A stretch of 18,995 nucleotides of DNA from Methanosarcinales archaeon (GTDB lineage Archaea; Halobacteriota; Methanosarcinia; Methanosarcinales; Methanogasteraceae): the NCBI GenBank assembly GCA_030606635.1, contig JAUWGA010000011.1, positions 1-18,995 of the forward strand, given 5' to 3'. Positions within the stretch are counted from its first letter, which is position 1, and each line of letters starts with the position of its first letter. A program made the translations under genes and the position numbers. Positions 1-7,737 of this stretch are shown here, one piece after another. Below the pieces are notes generated by a model, which saw only the letters and a list, made by a program, of their open reading frames with translations, was not told the DNA's origin and searched no databases.

Positions 1-185
1 TATTCAACCTCCAAGGCGCTACCGGAGTGAGCGGATCAGGATCACTTGCAACAGTCAACTTTGAGATAATCGGATCAGTCGGGGATACCAGCGTTCTGGA
101 CATCTCCAATGGCAAACTGTTCGATCTCGATACGTATGGTGGTGGAATACCTGCGACATGGACTGATTGTGATGTGACTGTGTGA
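1..185 (+). CDS. Cohesin-domain protein, C-terminal fragment (5' end outside window)
   Basis: The open frame runs from base 3 to a TGA at 183-185 and gives about 60 residues. They contain VSGSGSLATVNFEIIGSVGD, then an LDI-N-LF stretch and a closing IPATWTDCDVTV. This matches, piece by piece, the second half of the cohesin modules in the two proteins at 9643 and 10455 (VSGSGYLATIKF and VSGSGHLATISF, each followed by a D/A-W-x-x-D-V/M-x-T/C closing strand). Cohesins bind dockerin modules on other secreted proteins. Unlike those two paralogues, this one stops directly after the last cohesin strand, with no Ser/Thr linker and no membrane helix. It is therefore probably either a free adaptor or is anchored through its unseen N-terminal part. 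It lies 29 bases upstream of the TrmO-FmdE gene and is probably in the same operon. The fold assignment rests on the similarity to the paralogues. Confidence 0.75.
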   Translation, partial: FNLQGATGVSGSGSLATVNFEIIGSVGDTSVLDISNGKLFDLDTYGGGIPATWTDCDVTV

Positions 186-214
186 CCGGAACCGCGTGAA
201 AAATCAGAGGGATA

Positions 215-1351
215 ATGGAACTGAGACCAATCGGAATCATGCACACCCCATACAAGACAGCAGGGGATGCCCCGTTTCAGGGAAGGTCATCCAGTGAAAC
301 TTGTGAGATAGAGATCTTCAAGGAATATGAAGATGGGTTGAAGGATATCGATCAATGTTCCCATCTTATACTTCTTTACTGGCTCGATAGAGCGGATGAT
401 TGTGTTTTACAGACACGCACCCCGTTTGATACGGATGTTCACGGGGTGTTTGCGACACGATCCCCGAACCGACCCAATCCGATTGGATTCCATGTCACTG
501 AACTTATTGAGCGGAAAGAGAATGTTTTAAGGATCAAAGGGGTTGATGCACTCGATAAAACACCACTGATTGATATAAAACCATACTCTACCGGGATCGA
601 TGTGATTGGTGATGCAAACATCGGATGGTTTAAAAAAGCAACAGAAGGTGACCAGATGGATGGAAATTCCTATAGAAAGAATATAGAAGAGTTAATAAGA
701 AAAGGAGACCTGAAAAGACTTCTCGAAAAAACCGGAGAACTGCACGGGCATTTTTGCAGCCATTCAGCGTACGGTGTTAAGGCTGGCTACATTGCCATGC
801 GTGAACTTGGAATAACAAACACCGGGATGGAAGAGATTGTAGCGATCGTTGAAACTAATAACTGCTTCAGCGATGGTATTCAAATGGTGACCGGATGTAC
901 TTTCGGAAACAACTCCCTTATATATAGGGATTATGGAAAAACCGCGGTGACTGTGGCAAAGAGAGATGGTAAAGCAATAAGAATAGCGCTCAATCCGGAT
1001 TATGAGGAATCCAGCGCTGAAAATCATCCGGAAGCAAATGCACTTTTCGAAAAGATTGTTGTGAGGCGTGAAAAGCCAACACCTGAAGAGAGTGCAAGGA
1101 TGATGCAGTTGTTCAAAGAAGCAGCACTTGAAGTACTCGATGTGGATGCTGATGAAGTCTTCAGGATTGAGCGCAAAACGATAACGATTCCGGAATACGC
1201 CCCTATTTTCGCATCCGTAAGATGCTCAATTTGTGGTGAGAATGTCATGGAGACGCGTGTGAGGATAAGGGCTAATAAACTGGTCTGCATTCCGTGCGCA
1301 GGTGATGAGCACTATGCGATGTGCGGAGACGGGATCTACGTCGAGAGGTGA
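215..1351 (+). CDS. TrmO/TsaA-like domain fused to FmdE domain and zinc ribbon
   Basis: This 378-residue protein has three parts. Residues 1-140 are a TrmO (TsaA/YaeB)-type domain with the family signature FATRSPNRPNPIG at 79-91; TrmO proteins use S-adenosylmethionine to methylate t6A37 of tRNA. Residues about 155-320 are an FmdE domain (named after a formylmethanofuran dehydrogenase operon) with HGHFC at 177-181, C217 in a CFSDGIQ motif and C228 in a GCTFG motif. Residues 337-361 form a zinc ribbon (C337, C340, C358, C361). There is no signal peptide, so it is cytosolic. The start is the ATG at 215, with GAGG at 207-210 as ribosome site. Its TGA shares one base with the next gene's ATG. Whether the TrmO part still modifies tRNA, or serves as an AdoMet-binding module for whatever FmdE handles, cannot be told. 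The context (secreted FmdE protein and ABC importer downstream) suggests a role in cofactor or metal handling; this is inference. Confidence 0.85.
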   Translation: MELRPIGIMHTPYKTAGDAPFQGRSSSETCEIEIFKEYEDGLKDIDQCSHLILLYWLDRADDCVLQTRTPFDTDVHGVFATRSPNRPNPIGFHVTELIERKENVLRIKGVDALDKTPLIDIKPYSTGIDVIGDANIGWFKKATEGDQMDGNSYRKNIEELIRKGDLKRLLEKTGELHGHFCSHSAYGVKAGYIAMRELGITNTGMEEIVAIVETNNCFSDGIQMVTGCTFGNNSLIYRDYGKTAVTVAKRDGKAIRIALNPDYEESSAENHPEANALFEKIVVRREKPTPEESARMMQLFKEAALEVLDVDADEVFRIERKTITIPEYAPIFASVRCSICGENVMETRVRIRANKLVCIPCAGDEHYAMCGDGIYVER

Positions 1352-1941
1352 TGAATATAATATTGAGTCCGAATAAAAGAGAACACTTCCTTCCGATGCC
1401 AGTGGTATTGATTTCCACGGTAGATAAGGAAGGGAATAGGAATATAGCGCCTTATGCAAATGTGATGCCGATATTAAGACCGCTGGACCTGATAGCCATT
1501 GCATCATGGCTCAGGCGGGACACACTCGACAACATTAGGGATACAAAGGAGTTTGTGATCAATGTCCCGTCCGCGGATCTTGTGGACGAGGTTATGATCT
1601 GCTCGAGAAATTACCCCAGTGACGTGGATGAATTTGCAGAGGCGAACTTGAGGGTGAAAGCATCACAGAAGGTGACCGCGCCTTCCATTGAGGGGTGCAT
1701 TGCATGGATGGAATGCACGCTCGATAGGGAGGTTGTTGAAGAGGGAAAGTACTCAATCATCCTCGGAAAGATCGTACATCTCGAGGTTGACGATGGATAC
1801 CTCGCAGAAAATGGGGATATGGATTTTGAGAGGGCACGTCCTCTATCGGTGATGCTCGGCGAGACTGGAATGTACTACACAGTGCCAGCGGGCACTGGAG
1901 ACTACCGCGAATATGCTGAAATGTTTACAGGAGGTAAATGA
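1351..1941 (+). CDS. Flavin reductase-like / flavoredoxin family FMN-binding protein
   Basis: This 196-residue protein belongs to the flavin reductase-like split-barrel family (DIM6/NTAB, flavoredoxin). Typical features are the opening MPVVLISTVDKEGNRNIAPY (residues about 16-35), the W-L-R-R-D-T-L-D-N-I segment with KEFVINVPS, and the later YSIILGKIVHLEV strand. Members bind FMN and pass electrons to flavins, ferric iron, corrinoids or protein partners. The ATG at 1351 is chosen because it overlaps the previous stop (TGATG) and lands at the usual N-terminus of the family; a GTG at 1321 in the same frame would add ten basic residues inside the upstream gene. It has no signal peptide and is cytosolic. 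Sitting between a cytosolic FmdE protein and a secreted FmdE protein with an ABC importer, it could reduce the imported compound. That is a guess from context; the family assignment is firm. Confidence 0.85.
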   Translation: MNIILSPNKREHFLPMPVVLISTVDKEGNRNIAPYANVMPILRPLDLIAIASWLRRDTLDNIRDTKEFVINVPSADLVDEVMICSRNYPSDVDEFAEANLRVKASQKVTAPSIEGCIAWMECTLDREVVEEGKYSIILGKIVHLEVDDGYLAENGDMDFERARPLSVMLGETGMYYTVPAGTGDYREYAEMFTGGK

Positions 1942-1942
1942 G

Positions 1943-4027
1943 ATGAAGACAATATCTGTACTTGGTTTGCTGCTGCTGCTCTGTTCCGGATTCACCGGAA
2001 TTGCAGCCGCAGACGATTCGATTGACATAACCGGTGCGGTGCAGGATGCAATGACTGCGCTTGGGGTCACAAGCGGGACCTCAGGTCTATGCGTGTTGAC
2101 CGATGCCGGATACGTGAAGGTTAATGGAGAGACGACAGAAGATTGCATAAGGACAATCCGGGATGAAACGGGTTGTTCTATCGGAGATGGGAACTTATTA
2201 ACGATTCATAGATCGATAAATAGTCCGTTCTGGTTTGTGATCTTTAATAACGAGACAAAAGACTGTGTTTACACCGTCTACGAGGATGGAACATTCAACG
2301 CAATAAAGGTCAATATCGACGGAGGGGGCGCCACAACCAGCGATGGCTGGAATGCGATGAAGGCAGCACTCGGATCAGACGCGTTCACAATCGTTACGAT
2401 CGCAAACGCATGGGGTTACGGCGCACCGTACGACTTCTTGAAGTGTGCCGAATTCCACAACCACCTCTGTCCCGGGATGACGTCAGGCTACATGCTTGCA
2501 GACTATCTGTTGAAAGAGTACCCGCTGGGTGCTGGCGAGAAGTACGTGGTGATCGCATGCCCGATCTGGTGCAAGGACGATGCGCTGCAGGTTATGCTGG
2601 ATACAACCATCGGGAAACGGAGCATCTTTGCAAAGAACATGCCGGCACACGACGAGGACGCAATCGAGAACGCTGCCGGGATATACATTGTCTGGAATGG
2701 AACGCTTGGTAGCGGAACCGGTCATGTCCTCTCGTTTGACTTTGACGAGGCGCGCAATGTTTCAGATGTGACCGAAACTGATTTTAACACATACCCCATG
2801 GCAAGCAGGATCAAGATGGACTGGGGGATGATGCCGTACCTGAATCAGCCGGAAACGTTCGTATCGACGCTGCACACGTTCGATGTGACCTCTGATCTGC
2901 TCAAGAGGCTTGAGCTGGCAGGAGTCGATCCTTATGTCGAACTCGGTCTTGTGGACGATCCCTGCGCAATCGATATCTCGGGTGCGCTGCAGGATGCAAT
3001 GGCTACGCTCGGAGTAACGAGAGGGAGCCCCGGTCTATGCGTGTTGACCGATGCCGGATATGCGATGGTAGATGGTAACACGACCGAGTGCTGCATCGGA
3101 ACGATCGAGAGGGTAACCGGATGCTCAATCAGCGATGGAAGCCTGTTACCGGTCCACAGATCGATAGATAATCCGCTCTGGTTCGCAATCTTTGATAACG
3201 AGACAAAGGACTGCGTTTACGCGGTTTACAAGAATGGAGCATTCACCGCAACGACGATCAACATCAACGAAGAGAACGCCACAACCAGTGCTGGCTGGAA
3301 TGCGATGAAGGCAGCAATCGGTTCGGATGCATTTTCAATCATTACGATCGCAAACGCATGGGGTTACGGCGCACCAAATGACTTTTTGAAGTGTACGGAC
3401 CTGCACAACCACCTCTGTCCGGGACTGTCGTCAGGTTACCTGATTGCAGGATACATCCGTGAGAATTACCCGCTCGGGCCGGGCGAGAGCTACACGTGGA
3501 TCGGATGCCCGAACTGGTGCAAGGAGGATGCTATCCAGGTTCTTCTGGATTTAACCCCCGGAAAGAAGAGTCTGATTGCCAAACAACGTTCCGGAGAACT
3601 TTTCGTAAAAGAGAAACCTCTTGCAGGAATTCTCATAATCTGGAACAGCACCGCACAATCAGGAAGAGGTGTTGCTTTCCAGTACGATTGGGGGGAAGTA
3701 TGCAATCTTTCTGATGTCAATCTCAGTGATTTCAAGCCATCAGGAGGTAAAACAAATCCCCTATTCTGGACGACCCGGATAAAAGCCAGTTTCGGACCGC
3801 TGCCGTACCTCGATCAGCCAGATATGTTTGTATCACTGGCTTCGGACCAGTTTAATGTAACCTCTGGACAACTCGACCGGGTGAAGATGGCAGGAGTCGA
3901 TCCGTATGTCGAACTCGGACTTCTGGAACCAACCGAGGTGCGTGGAGACTTCAACGGTGATGGTATGGTCACATCCGCTGACGCATTGATACTGCTTCAG
4001 GCAGCGGTTGGGAAGATAACTCTGTAA
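1943..4027 (+). CDS. Secreted tandem FmdE-like protein with C-terminal dockerin half
   Basis: This is a 694-residue secreted protein. The ATG at 1943 is preferred over in-frame ATGs upstream because GGAGG (1930-1934) lies 8 bases before it and it opens a clean signal peptide (MKTISVLG..., cleavage near AAA-DD, residue 24). Two homologous units follow, at residues about 27-337 and 343-661. Each has a roughly 140-residue N-terminal module and then an FmdE-like core with HNHLCPG (C176; C492) and a C-P-x-W-C-K motif (C206/C210; C522/C526). The second FmdE cysteine, C228 in the cytosolic protein, is replaced by T221 and L537. Each unit has about nine cysteines, unusual for an archaeal exoprotein and compatible with metal binding or disulfides. 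Residues 669-680 form one dockerin calcium loop (D669, N671, D673, D680) followed by a helix ending at the C-terminus; the usual second loop is absent. The protein lacks a membrane anchor, so the dockerin should dock it to a cohesin. Ligand unknown. Confidence 0.85.
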   Translation: MKTISVLGLLLLLCSGFTGIAAADDSIDITGAVQDAMTALGVTSGTSGLCVLTDAGYVKVNGETTEDCIRTIRDETGCSIGDGNLLTIHRSINSPFWFVIFNNETKDCVYTVYEDGTFNAIKVNIDGGGATTSDGWNAMKAALGSDAFTIVTIANAWGYGAPYDFLKCAEFHNHLCPGMTSGYMLADYLLKEYPLGAGEKYVVIACPIWCKDDALQVMLDTTIGKRSIFAKNMPAHDEDAIENAAGIYIVWNGTLGSGTGHVLSFDFDEARNVSDVTETDFNTYPMASRIKMDWGMMPYLNQPETFVSTLHTFDVTSDLLKRLELAGVDPYVELGLVDDPCAIDISGALQDAMATLGVTRGSPGLCVLTDAGYAMVDGNTTECCIGTIERVTGCSISDGSLLPVHRSIDNPLWFAIFDNETKDCVYAVYKNGAFTATTININEENATTSAGWNAMKAAIGSDAFSIITIANAWGYGAPNDFLKCTDLHNHLCPGLSSGYLIAGYIRENYPLGPGESYTWIGCPNWCKEDAIQVLLDLTPGKKSLIAKQRSGELFVKEKPLAGILIIWNSTAQSGRGVAFQYDWGEVCNLSDVNLSDFKPSGGKTNPLFWTTRIKASFGPLPYLDQPDMFVSLASDQFNVTSGQLDRVKMAGVDPYVELGLLEPTEVRGDFNGDGMVTSADALILLQAAVGKITL
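2021..3925 (+). repeat. Internal tandem duplication encoding the two FmdE-like units
   Basis: Copy 1 spans about 2021-2953 and copy 2 about 2969-3925, offset by 948 bases at their starts. Stretches are identical at DNA level, for example TGCGTGTTGACCGATGCCGG (near 2089 and 3039) and CGCATGGGGTTACGGCGCACC-type sequence (near 2407 and 3355). This indicates intragenic duplication rather than fusion of two old paralogues. Copy 2 carries extra residues near the end of the unit, around 3730-3760. Confidence 0.8.
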
Positions 4028-4067
4028 AAACGCCGAACATGAATAATAACAACAAGAGGTAACTAAT

Positions 4068-5870
4068 ATGAAGAAAACCGTATTGATCTTGGCTGTGCTG
4101 CTGTGCAGCATGGCATTCTCTGCGAGTGTGCTTGCAGAGAATGATGGAGTCGCTGCAATGGACAGCGATAAGACAGTAAAGATGGCAGGAGGCACTCCGG
4201 GTGGAGCTGACTGGGGTTATCCGGCCCCATTTACATTCTACCCGAGAGGTCCTGGTTATTCCAGGATGAGTCTCTTATTTGATACCCTTACATGGAAGGA
4301 TGCGGACGGTGTCATACCCGCTCTTGCAGATGGCTGGACGGTCTCTGACGATGGTAAGACGTGGACGTTCTATCTTGACAGGAATGCGAGATGGCATGAT
4401 AACGAATTGTTCACAGCGGATGATGTGAAGTTCACCATCGAGTATATGCAGGATCACGAGGGCGAGTTCACATGGTTCGAGGCGATCAATTACATCAATG
4501 ATGTGCAGGTTATTGACGACTATACCGTCGTCATAGATCTAAACGCGCCGATGGCATCGTTCCTGGTGGACATAGCCGGAAATGTGCCGATACTGCCTGA
4601 ACATATATGGTGCGATGTGTCAGACCCGCGCACATTCAAAGACGATGACGCAGTCATAGGCACAGGTCCACTGAAACTTGTGGACTACGACTCGGCTATG
4701 AGCTCTTACCAGTATGAGGCTAATTACGACTACTACGATGGAAAACTCCTCGTAGATGAGTTTATATCGATGGAAGTTGGAGATGCGCCGGCTGCACTGA
4801 AAACCGGTGATGTGGATGAGGTATCTTTCTGGGGATCTGAGATAATAGCGGTTCAGGACTTCAAGGATAATCACCCGGAATTCACGATAGTCACCGGTCC
4901 GAGTTTCTGGGTGCTCCAGGTGATCTTCAACTGTGACGCGGATGATACGAAAGGGTATCCGACGAACATCCTGGAGTTCAGGCAGGCGATTGCACACGGA
5001 ATCGATAGGGATGAGATCGTTTCGCAGGTCTTGAATGACGGCGGTATACCTGCGAATACCGGCATAATGCACCCTGACTCGATCTGGTACAACCCGGATT
5101 GCGCGGTTTACGAGTATAACCCGGATACGGCTAACGACATACTCGATTCACTGGGCTTCACCGAGAAGAATTCTGAGGGGATACGCCAGTACCCAGCAGG
5201 CGCGGAGCGGAGCGGAAATGTCGAATTCTATCTTTATACGACCGGCAAATTTAGTAGGGAGGCAGGACTGATACAGACAGATCTTGCGGCCATCGGGATC
5301 GGGATATATGTGAGCCCGAGCACATGGGGCCCGATAGATGACCGTCTTAAGGCGGGTAACTTTGACATGGTGATCAGCGGTCATGGAGGAATATCAAATC
5401 CCCAGATTATGCGCATCCCGTCCTGGCCTGCGAGCACGTATCAGAATTCCGAGTATGATTCTATCTTTACAGCACAGGAGGTGGAGATGGATCTCGATAC
5501 GCGAAAAGAACTTGTCGATCAGCTCCAGGAGGTGGTTGCAGACGATCTTCCGGTCTATACTCTCTACCACCCGTACATGTGGTGTGTTTACAATCCTGAA
5601 GTGCTCGACACATGGTTCTATACAAGAGACGGGATAGGTATAGGAATTCCACTCGAATTGAACAAACTCATATTCCTTGCACGGTACGGAGATGCAAACG
5701 AGAATGGGGAGATCAGTATGCAGGATGTGACCAAGATGGAGCGGATGATTCTGGAACTCGATGATGAGTCGGATATGGCAGATGCGAACCAGGATGACGA
5801 GATCAATATGCAGGATGTGACTCACATAGAACTGATCATTCTCGGAAGGGCGCCGATTCGTATCGGATAG
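4068..5870 (+). CDS. ABC transporter solute-binding protein (family 5) with C-terminal dockerin
   Basis: This is a 600-residue secreted binding protein of the peptide/nickel family 5 (SBP_bac_5). Residues 1-23 are a signal peptide ending VLA-EN. The family signature lies near residues 90-127 (GW-x-V-S-D-D-G-K-T-W-T-F, then W-H-D-N-E-L-F-T-A-D-D-V-K-F), and GTGPL and FRQAIAHGIDRDE follow later. There is no lipobox cysteine after the signal peptide and no membrane helix, the usual means of holding such proteins to archaeal cells. Instead residues 541-593 form a full dockerin with two calcium loops, D542-ANENGEISMQ-D553 and D572-ANQDDEINMQ-D583, each followed by a helix. An AGAGGT (4055-4060) precedes the ATG by 7 bases. 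It is followed by matching permeases and ATPases, so it should be the importer's capture subunit, tethered to a cohesin. The family contains peptide, nickel, heme, sugar and metallophore binders, and the cargo cannot be read from the sequence. Confidence 0.92.
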   Translation: MKKTVLILAVLLCSMAFSASVLAENDGVAAMDSDKTVKMAGGTPGGADWGYPAPFTFYPRGPGYSRMSLLFDTLTWKDADGVIPALADGWTVSDDGKTWTFYLDRNARWHDNELFTADDVKFTIEYMQDHEGEFTWFEAINYINDVQVIDDYTVVIDLNAPMASFLVDIAGNVPILPEHIWCDVSDPRTFKDDDAVIGTGPLKLVDYDSAMSSYQYEANYDYYDGKLLVDEFISMEVGDAPAALKTGDVDEVSFWGSEIIAVQDFKDNHPEFTIVTGPSFWVLQVIFNCDADDTKGYPTNILEFRQAIAHGIDRDEIVSQVLNDGGIPANTGIMHPDSIWYNPDCAVYEYNPDTANDILDSLGFTEKNSEGIRQYPAGAERSGNVEFYLYTTGKFSREAGLIQTDLAAIGIGIYVSPSTWGPIDDRLKAGNFDMVISGHGGISNPQIMRIPSWPASTYQNSEYDSIFTAQEVEMDLDTRKELVDQLQEVVADDLPVYTLYHPYMWCVYNPEVLDTWFYTRDGIGIGIPLELNKLIFLARYGDANENGEISMQDVTKMERMILELDDESDMADANQDDEINMQDVTHIELIILGRAPIRIG

Positions 5871-5884
5871 AAGATGGAACGATA

Positions 5885-5917
5885 GTTGCTGCTTCATGCA
5901 GCAACACCTATTTTTTT
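5885..5917 (+). terminator. Hairpin plus T-tract between binding protein and permeases
   Basis: GTTGCTGC (5885-5892) and GCAGCAAC (5898-5905) form a perfect 8-bp stem with loop TTCAT, followed by seven T at 5911-5917. It lies 14 bases after the binding-protein stop and just before the permease ATG. It looks like a partial terminator or an mRNA 3'-end stabiliser that would leave more binding-protein mRNA than permease mRNA. Function is inferred. Confidence 0.6.
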
Positions 5918-5923
5918 ATACCA

Positions 5924-6901
5924 ATGCACCAGATAAGCAAACTTGCCTACTATTTTGTCATAGTACTTATAATATTATCTATAAATTTTTCCCTGCCACG
6001 GGCGATGCCAGGCGACGCACTCTCATATCTGACAGATCCGGGCGCAGATATACCAGTCAGGATGACAGAGGAGAAGAGAGAGATCTTGCTCGCATACTAT
6101 GGGCTTGATAAACCGCTTTCAGAGCAATACATCACTTATATGGTTGGAATAATTCGAGGAGATCTTGGATGGTCGATATACTACAGTGCCCCGGTTCTGG
6201 AGGTGATACTCGGTAGATTGAAATGGACACTCATCCTCGTTGGAACCTCAACAGCAATCTATATAACGCTGGGAATCCTCCTTGGCGCAACGTCCGCATG
6301 GGCGCGGGGCAGGAAGAGGGACATGGGACTTCTCATATCCATTATCTCGATCAGTTCATTCCCGTCCTTCTTTCTTGGGATACTGCTGGCGATAATCTTC
6401 GGAATAAAGCTGGACATATTCCCGATAAGTGGTGCACAGACCGCGTTTGCCACATATTCCAGTCCGCTTGAGGAGATCTTCGATATCCTGCACCACTTGG
6501 TCCTTCCTGCCGCAACCCTCGTCCTCTCCCATATAGGCGGAACATACTTCCTGATGAGAAATTCGATGCTCGGCGTGCTTGGAGAGGATTACATCATGAC
6601 CGCACGAGCAAAGGGCTTGAGCGAGAGGTATATCCTGCACAAACACGCGCTCACGAATGCACTGCTCCCGATCGTCACGATGACCGCGATGACAGTGGGA
6701 TTCATGATCATGGGAACGATATTTGTCGAGACGGTGTTCGCATACCCTGGCATTGGAAACTTACTGTACAATGCGGTTTCATACAATGATTATCCGCTCC
6801 TGCAAGGGATATTTCTCTTCCTAACAATTGCCATCGTCGGTGCGAACTTCATCGCGGATATGATCTACATACGACTGGATCCAAGGGTGAACCACGAATG
6901 A
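5924..6901 (+). CDS. dppB: Dpp/Opp-family ABC transporter permease, DppB type
   Basis: This 325-residue integral membrane protein is one of the two channel subunits of a peptide/nickel-type importer. It starts with a membrane segment (residues 6-24) followed by the family's PRAMPGDALSYL stretch. After a periplasm-side loop come several further helices and the cytoplasmic coupling loop EDYIMTARAKGLSERYIL that contacts the ATPase. It ends in the typical IADMIYIRLDPRV tail. The ATG at 5924 is only 7 bases from the end of the T-tract of the upstream hairpin, and no ribosome-binding sequence is visible; an ATG at 6005 would lose the first helix, so 5924 is kept. The last four bases overlap the start of the second permease (ATGA). 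The symbol is a family label only; the substrate need not be dipeptides. Confidence 0.9.
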   Translation: MHQISKLAYYFVIVLIILSINFSLPRAMPGDALSYLTDPGADIPVRMTEEKREILLAYYGLDKPLSEQYITYMVGIIRGDLGWSIYYSAPVLEVILGRLKWTLILVGTSTAIYITLGILLGATSAWARGRKRDMGLLISIISISSFPSFFLGILLAIIFGIKLDIFPISGAQTAFATYSSPLEEIFDILHHLVLPAATLVLSHIGGTYFLMRNSMLGVLGEDYIMTARAKGLSERYILHKHALTNALLPIVTMTAMTVGFMIMGTIFVETVFAYPGIGNLLYNAVSYNDYPLLQGIFLFLTIAIVGANFIADMIYIRLDPRVNHE

Positions 6902-7737
6902 TCGAAGGAAGAAAGATACTCGGATCGATCGGACTTGGGATATTGACGATCTTTGTGATTGTCGCAGTTTTTGCGCCGTATATCGCACCGCACGATCCGC
7001 ACCAGATGTACAGGCCGATGGAGCATCCGAGTTCGAGCCATCTCCTGGGGACAAACGATATAGGAAACGATATTTTAAGTGAGATCGTCTACGGGACGAG
7101 AGTCTCTCTCTTCATCGCATTTGTCGTCTCCGTGATATCGATGCTCGTGGGGACATCGCTGGGTCTCGTTGCCGGATATTTTGACAAGGTCGGATTTCTG
7201 ATCATGCGGGTTGTGGATGTGGTCTTGACAATCCCAAGACTTCCCCTGATCATCGTCATCGCATCATTCATACGTCCGAGCATCTGGAATCTGATAGCTT
7301 TATTCCTGATATTCGGATGGACGATGCCAGCAAGAATCATCAGGTCAGAGGTGCTGACGCTCAGGCGCAGGTATTATATCGATGCAACGAAGATGATTGG
7401 TGGCAGTGATTTTTACATCCTGTGGCGGCACATCCTTCCAAACGTAATTCCGCTGGTTGTCGTCCAGTTCATCATGGAGGCGATCCATGTGATACTTGCA
7501 GAATCAGGACTCTGTTTTCTTGGACTCGGGGACCCCGTAGCGATGAGCTGGGGTATGGTGTTCCATTATGCATTCGAATGTCCGATCATCTATGTATCGG
7601 ATGTATGGATGTGGTGGATGCTTCCGCCCGGACTCTGCATCGTTTTTACGGTACTTGGACTCACGTTTGTCGGGTATGCTCTCGAGGAGACGTTTAATCC
7701 AAAACTGAAAAACCCTTTTGGTGGGATGGAGCGATGA
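6898..7737 (+). CDS. dppC: Dpp/Opp-family ABC transporter permease, DppC type
   Basis: This 279-residue integral membrane protein is the partner channel subunit of the upstream permease. An N-terminal helix (residues about 8-28) is followed by APYIAPHDPHQMYRPMEHPS and LLGTNDIGNDILSEIVYGTR, both hallmarks of DppC/OppC proteins. The cytoplasmic coupling loop is near YYIDATKMIGGSDFYILWRH, followed by the conserved I-L-P-N segment. The C-terminal EETFNPKLKNP tail is typical. Start and stop overlap both neighbours by four bases (ATGA), so translation is probably coupled and subunits should be made in equal amounts. The protein is near the shorter end of the family, without obvious deletions. Confidence 0.92.
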   Translation: MIEGRKILGSIGLGILTIFVIVAVFAPYIAPHDPHQMYRPMEHPSSSHLLGTNDIGNDILSEIVYGTRVSLFIAFVVSVISMLVGTSLGLVAGYFDKVGFLIMRVVDVVLTIPRLPLIIVIASFIRPSIWNLIALFLIFGWTMPARIIRSEVLTLRRRYYIDATKMIGGSDFYILWRHILPNVIPLVVVQFIMEAIHVILAESGLCFLGLGDPVAMSWGMVFHYAFECPIIYVSDVWMWWMLPPGLCIVFTVLGLTFVGYALEETFNPKLKNPFGGMER

